DNA from: a virus
Length of the DNA stretch: 56,745 bases
Strand: one strand, 5' to 3'
Virus record (IMG/VR): IMGVR_UViG_3300010400_000008
Location: 1-56,745 of that record
The notes under the pieces were generated by a model. It saw only the letters and a program-made list of their open reading frames with translations, was not told the DNA's origin and searched no databases. Positions 31,625 through 38,308 of the stretch are shown one piece after another (the stretch's first letter is position 1; each line of letters starts with the position of its first letter). The translations under genes were made by a program, and so were the position numbers.

Positions 31625-32576
31625 GGCTTTGTCGTGCCTTTCTTCGTTCATAGGCCGGGGTGTCGCTGCCATAGCTGGCCGTGTCGCGCCAGCGATCGAG
31701 CGTCGATCGGATCGCCTTGACCGATCGGATGTCGCGCGAGATCGCCACCGCCAGAATCGCGCGGCCGACCCAGTAGAGGCCGTGGCCGCCGGTCGATTCG
31801 TTGTGTGCCAGCGCCATGGCGGCCAGCTGGCGCAGATCGAGCGGTCGCGGGTGCGGGCAGGCGTCGCGCCAGAGGTCGACCGGGTGCGCGGGCAGCGGCA
31901 GCTCCCCCTCGGGTGGCGGGGGCGGCGGAGCCGTGTTTGGTGGCAGGAGCTCCAGGGCCGCCTGCTGTTTTTTCGCGCGCGCGCGATCTCCTTCCTTCCT
32001 TCCTTCCTTCCTTCCTTCCAACGTGATCGATCGATCACGGTCGCCGTGATCCTTTGATAACGGTTGCCGTGATCGATCGATCACGGTGTCTGTGATCGAT
32101 CGATCACGGTCGCCGTGATCCTTTGATAACGGTTGCCGTGATCGATCGATCACGGTGAGATCCATCTCGGTTTGCAGTTCATGGCGTCCCGATGGCTTGC
32201 GCAAATTGCGTGTGCCGAGCTTGGCGAGATGCACCTGCGCGTCGCGATTCGAGGCGTCTAAAATCGATTCCCACGGGATTCGGTAGATCGGACGGTCAAA
32301 CTTGCCACCTTTGACCTCCTCGTACCCGACGATCTCGAGGAGATTCAGGGCGACCAGGTCGGTCAGCCAGCCCGTGACTCGGGGGTAGGCGCTGGTCCCC
32401 ATCTCGTCGGCGATCTCGCGGCTGCCGAACGCCGTGCGCTCGGTCAGGTCCATCAGTGCGCGGATCGCCAGCCAGCAGGCCAGCTGGTGCGGCGTGCAGC
32501 GCTTGCGCACCACGAACGGCACGCCGGTTTCGACCGCACGGTCCAGAATGTCACGGAGCATGCCGTGTGTTTTCAT
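31416..32576 (-). CDS. Replication initiator with internal origin (lambda O-like)
   Basis: Encodes 386 residues from the ATG at 32576. The N-terminal 130 residues are a winged helix (FVVRKRCTPHQLACWLAIRA; FGSREIADEMGTSAYPRVTG; LNLLEIVGYEEVKGGKF). Residues about 141-190 are encoded by the iteron array and contain two copies of a 23-residue repeat VIDRSRQPLSKDHGDRDRSI..., then EGRKEGRKEG encoded by the TTCC tract. A helical C-terminal domain (LRQLAAMALAHNESTGGHGL) probably binds the loader made from the next gene. Order initiator-origin-loader equals lambda O-ori-P. Confidence 0.78.
   Translation of the reverse strand: MKTHGMLRDILDRAVETGVPFVVRKRCTPHQLACWLAIRALMDLTERTAFGSREIADEMGTSAYPRVTGWLTDLVALNLLEIVGYEEVKGGKFDRPIYRIPWESILDASNRDAQVHLAKLGTRNLRKPSGRHELQTEMDLTVIDRSRQPLSKDHGDRDRSITDTVIDRSRQPLSKDHGDRDRSITLEGRKEGRKEGDRARAKKQQAALELLPPNTAPPPPPPEGELPLPAHPVDLWRDACPHPRPLDLRQLAAMALAHNESTGGHGLYWVGRAILAVAISRDIRSVKAIRSTLDRWRDTASYGSDTPAYERRKARQSHEQQDTADRPERPADDQRPPKRPHGGDGRRGRGYDRPPRAASSAAPVDYDALLAQIEAAGPLDDDDLPV
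31990..32019. repeat. Tetranucleotide tract (CCTT)7.5 within the initiator gene
   Basis: Seven and a half uninterrupted CCTT units (AAGG on the coding strand) next to the iterons. It codes for EGRK repeats in every frame. Such tracts change length by slippage. Loss of one unit (or gain of two) would move translation into the frame that is open from 32038 to the end of the loader gene at 30704. Confidence 0.95.
32022..32154. other. Replication origin: six iterons at 23-bp period
   Basis: Iterons of 18 bp start at 32022, 32045, 32068, 32091, 32114 and 32137. Four are the palindrome CGTGATCGATCGATCACG (first base T at 32091) and two are CGTGATCCTTTGATAACG, in order P-D-P-P-D-P, separated by 5-bp linkers. 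Each P holds three GATC sites and each D one, 14 in all. The site lies in the initiator gene as in lambda, so it is almost certainly the initiator-binding part of the origin. Confidence 0.88.
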
Positions 32577-32736
32577 AGGCGTCTCTCGGCTAGGCGCGGT
32601 CCTCGTGTGACAGCTTCTGCCACACAGGGGTGGTATACTACGGGTCCGCGTAGTCGCAGCCCGCATCTCGTAGCCAACGCGTTTTCCCAATCACCGCCAG
32701 GGCGAAGCGGTCGAGGCGCGCCCTGGCGGTGGTGAT
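32577..32736. promoter_or_regulatory. Leader region of the initiator gene with hairpin
   Basis: A 160-base gap. A 13-bp stem CACCGCCAGGGCG with its complement (32692-32731) can end transcription from 32737-33009 or shape the leader. Plus-strand TGGTATACT (32631-32639) is an extended -10 followed by a 6-bp stem; on the minus strand TAGTATACC is a weak -10 for the initiator gene. An inverted GTGTG/CACAC pair surrounds 32604-32625. Confidence 0.4.
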
Positions 32737-33009
32737 TCAGTGCCGCGATCCTGGCGGCTCGATGGTGAGATCCCCGGCATCGTAGATGACCTCCAGCCCA
32801 GCAAGCGACCGACCCGCCTCGGTGGGTGTCGGCGCGCCAGCCCAGCGCGGGATGAAGGGGTCGAGCTGGACTAAGACACCAGCCGGGCTGCCCCCGGCAG
32901 CGCCGGGGCGGGTATCGCCCGGCAACCGCGCTACCGGCAGTGCCACGGCCAGCACCTGGCCGGCTTTGCCACTCCACACGCATCGCACCCGATCGCCCGC
33001 GCTCAGCAT
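32737..33009 (-). CDS. Small SH3/KOW-like protein
   Basis: A 90-residue protein: GDRVRCVWSGKAGQVLAVAL and GVLVQLDPFIPRW then VIYDAGDLTIEPP, a beta pattern similar to KOW/SH3-like folds and to the phage protein at 42967-43323 (GDRVRVLRR). Possibly nucleic acid or ribosome associated. Followed by a strong hairpin. Confidence 0.5.
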   Translation of the reverse strand: MLSAGDRVRCVWSGKAGQVLAVALPVARLPGDTRPGAAGGSPAGVLVQLDPFIPRWAGAPTPTEAGRSLAGLEVIYDAGDLTIEPPGSRH

Positions 33010-33221
33010 GGTCGTTCTCCTCGCGCCCAGGCGCGCCGCGCCGCGTCGAGCAATCGCGCCAGATCGGCAGCGGCGACCGTGCGGTGTGTTACGGCGACCC
33101 CATGCCGGCGCTGCCAGGCCGCGACCGGGCAGCGGTACTGATGCCCGCCGTCGTCGGCGTCGAGACCGTCGCAGATGCAGCGCGCGACCAGCTCATCAGC
33201 GGTCAGCACCGGGCGGCTCAT
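33003..33221 (-). CDS. Small hypothetical protein
   Basis: Encodes 72 residues from the ATG at 33221, in ATGA overlap with the upstream gene. Contains ELVARCICDGLDADDGGHQYRCP, a possible C/H metal site, then a helix (AADLARLLDAARRAWARGE). It overlaps the next start by 7 bases. No family recognised. Confidence 0.5.
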   Translation of the reverse strand: MSRPVLTADELVARCICDGLDADDGGHQYRCPVAAWQRRHGVAVTHRTVAAADLARLLDAARRAWARGERPC

Positions 33222-33478
33222 GGCGCCACCTCGGCATCCTCCAGCGGATACATATGCACCTGCGGCGCGGCGGCGTCGAAGTCGGGATGCTGCCCACGCA
33301 CGCGCATGGACGAGTCGCACCAGTAGCACGTCGTCGAGACGCCAATGCCGAAGTCGAGCGGCGCATGCACGCTGAGATACTGCCGGCCGTTGGTCGGACA
33401 GGTAAATACGGTGTCGGCGTAGTCGCCGTCTGGACGCCGCGCGACCGTGGCGGTCGCAGCGCAGGCTAGATTTGCCAT
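33218..33478 (-). CDS. Small zinc-ribbon protein, first gene of the replication operon
   Basis: An 86-residue protein. CAATATV / FTCPTNG and CYWCDSSMRV provide four cysteines for a ribbon around YLSVHAPLDFG. GGGGAG lies 10 bases before the start. A minus-strand -10 candidate TATTCT (33496-33501) is close upstream, so operon transcription may begin here. Confidence 0.5.
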   Translation of the reverse strand: MANLACAATATVARRPDGDYADTVFTCPTNGRQYLSVHAPLDFGIGVSTTCYWCDSSMRVRGQHPDFDAAAPQVHMYPLEDAEVAP

Positions 33479-33830
33479 TTCATCGGTTCTCCCCTAGAAT
33501 AGGCGTGCGCCGGCGCAGTCTGGTCTTCCCCGCCGACGCATACCAAGGATTTCCGGTTCAATCGAGTTGCCCAGAGTAGCAGCCGAGCGGCGTTCACGCC
33601 GCTGCTCGGCTGTGTTCGTGGTGCGCGGCGTTCCTTGCCACGGCGACGCCGCGCACCCAGGTTCTTACCGTGCCCTGCCCCGGCCGGCGGACCGGGACCA
33701 ATCGCTGCATACGTATAGGCGCCTCCTTGCTCGTGGGCCGGGTCGCTCCCTGCGGCGGCCCGCGCGGCTGGGCTGTGCCCGGATTGCACAGCACAATCGC
33801 CCGTGTCGCCGTGTTAGCGAGGAGATTACG
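33479..33830. other. Intergenic region between replication operon and integrase
   Basis: About 350 bases with no credible gene. It holds a minus-strand -10-like TATTCT (33496-33501), a GCGCCGGCGC palindrome, and a large hairpin at 33580-33612 (CAGCCGAGC + GGCG, loop TTCA, GCT bulge). The last 20 bases contain GAGGAG, the Shine-Dalgarno of the integrase gene. No clear plus-strand promoter for the integrase was found. Confidence 0.5.
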
Positions 33831-34832
33831 GTGGATTACTACACAGGAGAGGTGTTCAAAGTCTCAACAATTCCTGGAGCTGATCGCGGGGCCGTTCACA
33901 TCCATGCAGCTGATGCAATGCAGCATCAGCAGACGACGAGGATGCCGTTGATGGATGTGGCCACGCTCCTGCCCCTCTGGCGCGCCGCGCTTGCCGCCGA
34001 CCACGCCGAGCGCACGGTGCGCTCCTACACCGACCATGTCATGGACTTCGTGCGCGGGCTCGGCCCGGCACCGACGATCGCCCAGATCACCCCGCCAGCG
34101 ATCGAGGCGTTTAAGACGCGGCTCGCACGCCGCTGTGTGCCCAGGACGATCGGGCTCGCGCTGACCGCCGTGCGCTCCTTCGTGCGCTGGCAGATTGCCA
34201 GTGAGCTGCGCGTCGACGACCCCACGCTCAAAGTGACCTTCCCCCGCCCCGGCAAATCACTGCCGCGCGCGCTCTCCGATGAGCAGGTGCGCGAGCTGAT
34301 GGGTGCGATCGCCCTGCCGGATGGGCTGCACCCCGCGCCGGCCTACCAGTGGCGGCGCAACCGGCTGGCGATCCTGCTCATGCTCTATGCGGGGCTCCGG
34401 ATCTCCGAGGCGGCGGATCTGCGCTGTCGTGATGTGTTCCTCGACCAGCGCAAGATCATCATTCGGGAGGCCAAGGGCGGCAAGGACCGCACGGTGCCGA
34501 TCCACGCTGTCCCCCTGGGGGAACTGCGACTCGCACTGGTCGATCGCCGGCCGAGTGACGCCGTCTGTGGCCACCCGACCGGCGATCCGCTGGCTAGGAA
34601 AAGTTTCCATCACGTGTTCGAGCGCTGGGTGCCGCGCCTGAACCTCTCATTCCACTTCACGCCGCACCAGCTGCGGCACACCTGCCTGACCAAGCTGATC
34701 GACACCGGCGCCAATGTGTTCGAGGCCCAGGAGATCGCCGGGCACGAAAGCCCCGAGACGACTCGGATTTACTACCGCCTCAGTGCCGAGCATCTCCGCG
34801 CGGCCATCGACCGGCTGCCAGTCACTTGGTAG
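33831..34832 (+). CDS. int: Tyrosine integrase
   Basis: Encodes 333 residues from a GTG with AGGAG 6 bases upstream. An N-terminal SAM-like core-binding domain (about 40-130) precedes the catalytic domain with R190 (AGLRISEAA), K near 215-218, HQLR at 279-282, H305 (GHES) and Y314/315 (RIYYRLS). All catalytic residues of the tyrosine recombinase family are present. The attP-like tRNA end lies 0.8 kb downstream. Main candidate for phage integration. Confidence 0.92.
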   Translation: MDYYTGEVFKVSTIPGADRGAVHIHAADAMQHQQTTRMPLMDVATLLPLWRAALAADHAERTVRSYTDHVMDFVRGLGPAPTIAQITPPAIEAFKTRLARRCVPRTIGLALTAVRSFVRWQIASELRVDDPTLKVTFPRPGKSLPRALSDEQVRELMGAIALPDGLHPAPAYQWRRNRLAILLMLYAGLRISEAADLRCRDVFLDQRKIIIREAKGGKDRTVPIHAVPLGELRLALVDRRPSDAVCGHPTGDPLARKSFHHVFERWVPRLNLSFHFTPHQLRHTCLTKLIDTGANVFEAQEIAGHESPETTRIYYRLSAEHLRAAIDRLPVTW

Positions 34833-35481
34833 CGGATTGACGGACCAGGCGTGCCTGTCGGAGCTTTTCGAGGTGTTCTGGTGTTTTTGGGATGCCTCGC
34901 ATGCTCTGACAGGCCCGCTCGCGAAACGCCGGATCGGCCCAGCGCGCTTTTGCTGCGGCACGCAGTCGGGCGCGTTGCTCGGCTGTCACCGCGACGCGGA
35001 TGCGTTTTTCGGGATGTGTGTGCGTCCCATTGCGCATCCCCGTTGCTGCGCTATTGCAGCGCAGCACCTCAAGTTCCTCGCGAGTGACCAGATCCATGTG
35101 ATAGAAGTTGACGCATCGTCGTTCCTTGCAGCGCATGGTCACGAACATTCCATCCGGGATCGGCCCCATTCTTAAGGAGTAGACGATGCGGTGTACTTGG
35201 GAGGAGCCGGTAAGCGATCCGTCACCATAGCTCGGATAGCCCTTGGTGTGACAGCTTCCGTTCCAGAGCACACATCCTCCCTGTGTGGTCGTGTGTGCTC
35301 GAAGGTATTTCCAGAAACGATCGATTCGATCTGTGTATTTTCGGTTTTGGCGGCTGAGGCATGCTTTGCAATGCGATCGCAGCTTGCCGGGCCGATCACT
35401 GCGTTCGTAAAACTCCGATGGATTCTTTGCCCATCCACACCGGGCGCATACCGCCAGCCCGGTGATTGGAGACGGCTTCAT
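34822..35481 (-). CDS. HNH homing endonuclease-like protein
   Basis: A 219-residue protein with GGAGG before ATG. N-terminal zinc motif CARCGWAKNPSEFY ... CKAC, then GGCVLWNGSCHTKGYPSYGD and VHRIVYSLRMGPIPDGMFV as in HNH_3 homing endonucleases; the usual second histidine position reads TMRCKERRCVNFYHMD, suggesting a degenerate site. The C-terminus has NUMOD-like basic repeats. Base composition is noticeably less GC-rich than the flanks. Likely a mobile intruder between integrase and attP. Confidence 0.68.
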   Translation of the reverse strand: MKPSPITGLAVCARCGWAKNPSEFYERSDRPGKLRSHCKACLSRQNRKYTDRIDRFWKYLRAHTTTQGGCVLWNGSCHTKGYPSYGDGSLTGSSQVHRIVYSLRMGPIPDGMFVTMRCKERRCVNFYHMDLVTREELEVLRCNSAATGMRNGTHTHPEKRIRVAVTAEQRARLRAAAKARWADPAFRERACQSMRGIPKTPEHLEKLRQARLVRQSATK

Positions 35482-35636
35482 GTATCCCTCCTGGGGTTCG
35501 ATTCAACGATCCTTGATCTCCCAGGGGGGGCATAGTCCCTCCTGGGTCACCAGCAGCAGAACTTATCATCGGAGGGCGCCATGGGTAGTACAGCGGGTAG
35601 ACTGCCAAATCGCCCACCAATCGCGGGGCAGGGGTG

Positions 35637-35664
35637 TGGGGTCCGAATCCCTGTTCCCCAGCCA
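35637..35664. other. Putative attP core: tRNA 3'-end-like sequence
   Basis: TGGGG / TCCGAAT / CCCTG forms a T arm, followed by TTCCCCA, G and CCA, which is the end of a tRNA-Gln-type gene (acceptor TTCCCCA-GCCA). No complete tRNA can be folded upstream. A tRNA 3' end near a phage integrase is the usual attP signature, reconstituting the host tRNA on integration. TCCCTCCTGGG at 35485 and 35535 could be arm-type sites. Confidence 0.55.
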
Positions 35665-35677
35665 ACGCGCCCAGGAC

Positions 35678-35697
35678 GACCCCACTTCGGTGGGGTC
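35678..35697. terminator. Intrinsic terminator after the attP-like core
   Basis: GACCCCAC-TTCG-GTGGGGTC, an 8-bp perfect stem with UUCG loop, followed by ATTTGCTAT. It directly follows the tRNA-like 3' end, as in a tRNA transcription unit, and precedes the convergent gene end at 35714. Confidence 0.8.
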
Positions 35698-35713
35698 ATT
35701 TGCTATGTGGGGC

Positions 35714-36103
35714 CTAGGTGCTGACGTGTCCAGTGGAGATAGCGCGGCGTAAGATGTCAGCCCCGACATCTCCAATTTCAAGTTTGTACTCTATCCGTAG
35801 GTTGCCACCGCCCGGCGCCACCTCCACCGGCAGCACTGCCGGGTCGAAGAGGAGGACATGGCCGCAGCGGGCGCAGCTGCGGGCGATCCAGCCGCCGCGC
35901 AGTGCGACAGAGAAGCGGCCGGTATCGCAGATCGGACAGGTCTCGCGGGCATCGGTTGCCCGCAGATGATCGCGGAACGCCCGTTCCTGATCGGGGGTGA
36001 GTGCGGCGCGATCGTCGCGCACGGTGTGCAGGATGCGTTGTTCGAGCGCCCGTACAAACGGCGCATACGTGCCTTCTGCTGGCGCAGGTGTGGTGGATGA
36101 CAT
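35714..36103 (-). CDS. Zinc-ribbon protein, unknown function
   Basis: A 129-residue protein. CPICDTGRFSVALRGGWIAR then SCARCGHVLLFDP form a typical ribbon with hydrophobic strands, preceded by a helical N-terminus (ALTPDQERAFRDHLRA). Its start faces the start of 36118-36312 only 14 bases away, with Shine-Dalgarno sequences of both genes in the same short segment. Confidence 0.6.
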   Translation of the reverse strand: MSSTTPAPAEGTYAPFVRALEQRILHTVRDDRAALTPDQERAFRDHLRATDARETCPICDTGRFSVALRGGWIARSCARCGHVLLFDPAVLPVEVAPGGGNLRIEYKLEIGDVGADILRRAISTGHVST

Positions 36104-36117
36104 GGAGGACTCCTCTC

Positions 36118-36312
36118 ATGGCAGGTGAAACGAATATCCGAATTCGGGTCCGGTTCCAGGACGCCGACGGCAACGAACAAGAGACCTGGTGGCCGATCGA
36201 GCGCCTCCACGAGCTTATTGAGCAAGGGCTGCGCGCCACTATCGAGGAGACAGGCGCGCGGTGGGCTGCCGGTCAGCAGGATGCCGCGACGCCACCGGAC
36301 GAGTCCGCGTAA
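36118..36312 (+). CDS. Small hypothetical protein
   Basis: Encodes 64 residues from the ATG at 36118 with GGAGG 9 bases upstream. It reads NIRIRVRFQDADGNEQETWW then a helix IERLHELIEQGLRATIEE. No family recognised. Because the divergent gene begins 14 bases away, its promoter must lie inside that gene. Confidence 0.5.
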   Translation: MAGETNIRIRVRFQDADGNEQETWWPIERLHELIEQGLRATIEETGARWAAGQQDAATPPDESA

Positions 36313-36795
36313 GCAGTGCCAGGTGACGAAACGGTCATTGAAACGCGATCATATACCGTGGTATATTTTAGGTTGAAAACTCTCGCGAAGCGATGCGCCG
36401 CCGGAATGTCAGCCCCTGAGCGCATCGCTTCGTCGTCCCCCGATGCTCGTCGGGGCGTTGCTATGGATTCTATCATGCCGGCCGTCTGCCTGCATGAAAG
36501 TGGACCAATTGGTTCAGTTTACCCAAGATCCGCGCGGCCTCACATCGCACGCAGGGCCGGCGCGGTCAGCACCCGAGCACCGCATCGCACACCGTGCCGG
36601 GTGGTCAAGCGCGCGATCGGTTCCCAGGCGATCGTGCGCTGAAACGTGCGGTGGCCGGGCGGGGAGGCTCCGAGGAATCGCCGTTGACCCTGGAGGAGTC
36701 CCTGGCCCGGTCGCACGTGCCATCTATGGAGTTATTAAGATGCAATTTTATCTAGAGCCGACCCTACGATCGGCGCGAGATCGAAGCGACAAGAG
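36313..36795. other. Structured intergenic region
   Basis: About 480 bases without a convincing gene. It contains an AT-rich inverted repeat ATATACC-GT-GGTATAT (36351-36366), a 13-bp inverted repeat GAAGCGATGCGC-type with arms at 36386-36398 and 36420-36432, a 6-bp CCCCGA/TCGGGG hairpin (36437-36454), and the TGGACCAATTGGT-type palindrome (36497-36520). It looks like a regulatory locus or a structured RNA; TTGACC at about 36684 has no good -10. Confidence 0.5.
36497..36520. repeat. Imperfect copy of the TGGACCAATTGGTCCA palindrome
   Basis: AAAGTGGACCAATTGGTTCAGTTT differs from a perfect palindrome at two positions. Related to the perfect copies at 6098-6125 and 43464-43487. Intergenic. Confidence 0.75.
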
Positions 36796-37281
36796 CTAGT
36801 CGATATAGAGCACGTCGGCCAGGTTGAAACAGAGCATGGCGTCGATCTGGTCATTTCGATACGATGGCCGCCGCGCCGGGTAGGATACGTTCGGCGGCAG
36901 ACCGACGCGCCAGTCGCGCCAGTCCTTTATGAGCTTCGCGCGAGTGGCCGTGTCCAGGTTGTAGCTGATGACCAAGCGATCGCGAAAATGGATGTTGACC
37001 AGTGTATAGCTTGGCGCTGGCGGCTCGCTCGCCGCATCGGGCGACTCGCCGGGCGCGCCCGACTGGCCGGAGGCGACGAAGGCAAACGACTCGACGTGGA
37101 CCGTCGGCTCAGTCGCCACCTGCTCAGGCTCAGGCGCAGGCGCGTCGATCTGAATATTGGTCCAGCCATGCGTGTGCTCATAGAGCCAGAGCTGATCGCC
37201 CACATCGCCCGCCAGCGCGAGCTCGACAAGTCGGCGGGGCAGGTGCAAAACCCGTGTGGTGGTGGATGCTGGATTGCTCAT
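36796..37281 (-). CDS. Hypothetical protein near lysogeny genes
   Basis: A 161-residue protein with AAAGGA 9 bases before ATG. N-terminal strand-helix TRVLHLPRRLVELALAGDVG, middle Pro/Glu linker, then YTLVNIHFRDRLVISYNLD and a helix ATRAKLIKDWRDWRVG. It faces the lipoprotein gene divergently. No family recognised; may be expressed in lysogens. Confidence 0.55.
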   Translation of the reverse strand: MSNPASTTTRVLHLPRRLVELALAGDVGDQLWLYEHTHGWTNIQIDAPAPEPEQVATEPTVHVESFAFVASGQSGAPGESPDAASEPPAPSYTLVNIHFRDRLVISYNLDTATRAKLIKDWRDWRVGLPPNVSYPARRPSYRNDQIDAMLCFNLADVLYID

Positions 37282-37406
37282 GGTCGCTCGTCCTTTAGGT
37301 AGTCGTTAGAAAGGTAGTCGCCCCGTCTGCGACGTGTTCACCGCCGCCCGCCGCTGGCCATGTGGCCAGCGCTCGTCATAGTCGCAACGTCGAAGGAGGG
37401 GCATGC

Positions 37407-38132
37407 ATGCAACGTCGTTTGATTGGATTCGTGGGCGTCTTGTTGCTGGTTTCGTGCGGTGGCGCCGCGCCGAGCGCACAGGCGCCGACACCCGCGCGGG
37501 TCGTCGTGACCCAGGTCGTCAGACAGACCGTGATCGTGCCGGCAACCGTGCTGGTCAAGCAAACGGTGGTCGTCACCGCAACGCCGATCCCGCCGCCAGC
37601 AGCGCCGGCAGAGACCGCGACACCAACGGCCGATCCGGCCGTCACGGCGCGGGTAACGCGGACGGCCAAGCTGTTCAAGGGGCCGGACGAAGGATACGCC
37701 AGTGCCGCCGATCTCGCTGCCGGCGATGTCGTCACTGTCGATCATCGCGGCGGGCAATGGTTCGAGGTCACGACCGCTGCCGACGCGGTTGGCTGGCTCT
37801 ATAAAGATTGGATCGATCTGCCTGCCGATGCGGCCGAAAAGATCCCGATCTACCCCAAGGCGCTGCCGGTAATCGTCGGCAAGGTTGTTCAAGAGGCGCT
37901 GGGAGGTAGTACGGTTTTTAAGGGGCGCATTTACAACGTTGGCGCAAAAACCGCCTATCAGGTCAAGGTTGAGATCGAAACCTTCGACGCGGCTGATAAT
38001 CGCGTCGATCTGGTGCTTGGCTACGCTGATGACACGAATATCGCGCCAGATGGCGTCAGTTCGTTTCAGGCAATCACGTCGTTCGAGTATGACACGTATG
38101 TGCCTGCTCTGAAGTGGAATACAACGCCGTGA
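37407..38132 (+). CDS. Lipoprotein with SH3 and FxLYD-like domains
   Basis: Encodes 241 residues from the ATG at 37407 (AAGGAGG 7 bases upstream). Signal peptide with lipobox LVSC (Cys near residue 17), then a Val/Thr stalk (VVVTQVVRQTVIVPATVLV; TVVVTATPIPP) as in Chloroflexota lipoproteins. Residues about 80-140 are a bacterial SH3 domain (AKLFKGPDEGYASAADLAAG), the C-terminus an FxLYD-type domain (FKGRIYNVGAKTAYQVKVEI). A surface lipoprotein made from a prophage region often mediates superinfection exclusion or lysogenic conversion. Confidence 0.72.
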   Translation: MQRRLIGFVGVLLLVSCGGAAPSAQAPTPARVVVTQVVRQTVIVPATVLVKQTVVVTATPIPPPAAPAETATPTADPAVTARVTRTAKLFKGPDEGYASAADLAAGDVVTVDHRGGQWFEVTTAADAVGWLYKDWIDLPADAAEKIPIYPKALPVIVGKVVQEALGGSTVFKGRIYNVGAKTAYQVKVEIETFDAADNRVDLVLGYADDTNIAPDGVSSFQAITSFEYDTYVPALKWNTTP

Positions 38133-38254
38133 TGTACAACATACGCTCATAGTGGTGCTACCGTGCTTTCCGAGCTGCAACGTGATGCAAGGAGGGTACG
38201 TGGTCACATAGTGGAGTCGCTGAACGGCGTAGGAACTGAGCAGCGAACCCACAA

Positions 38255-38308
38255 ACAATGGCCGTTCCGGTGCGTGGCTTGTCAGGCAGCCACCGGAACG
38301 GCCATTGT
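38255..38308. terminator. Large bidirectional hairpin between convergent genes
   Basis: An 18-bp perfect stem (ACAATGGCCGTTCCGGTG with its complement) and an 18-base loop that itself can pair GTGGCT/AGCCAC. It lies after the lipoprotein gene and overlaps the last eight codons of the repressor gene, so the repressor C-terminus (MAVPVAA) is encoded by the stem. Confidence 0.8.

Noticed and set aside
31625-32038. N-terminal extension of the helicase loader up to 32038
   Set aside because: The extra 138 residues are Arg/Ser/Pro-rich and antagonistic in frame to the better initiator sequence; only relevant if the TTCC tract slips.
32022-32154. CRISPR array
   Set aside because: The repeats are 18 bp with 5-bp linkers and lie in a coding region; no spacers and no cas genes were seen.
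35582-35664. A complete tRNA ending in GCCA
   Set aside because: The T arm and acceptor 3' strand fold, but no matching 5' acceptor strand or 7-base anticodon loop can be formed upstream; kept only as an attP-like 3' end.
36273-36476. A 67-residue minus-strand frame with FARVFNLKYTTVYDRV
   Set aside because: It covers the ATATACC inverted repeat and one arm of the long hairpin and lacks a convincing start; a regulatory reading is simpler.
36443-36799. A 118-residue plus-strand frame in the 36.3-36.8 kb gap
   Set aside because: It reads through hairpins and the palindrome, has no ribosome site and low-complexity Arg/Ser/Pro sequence.
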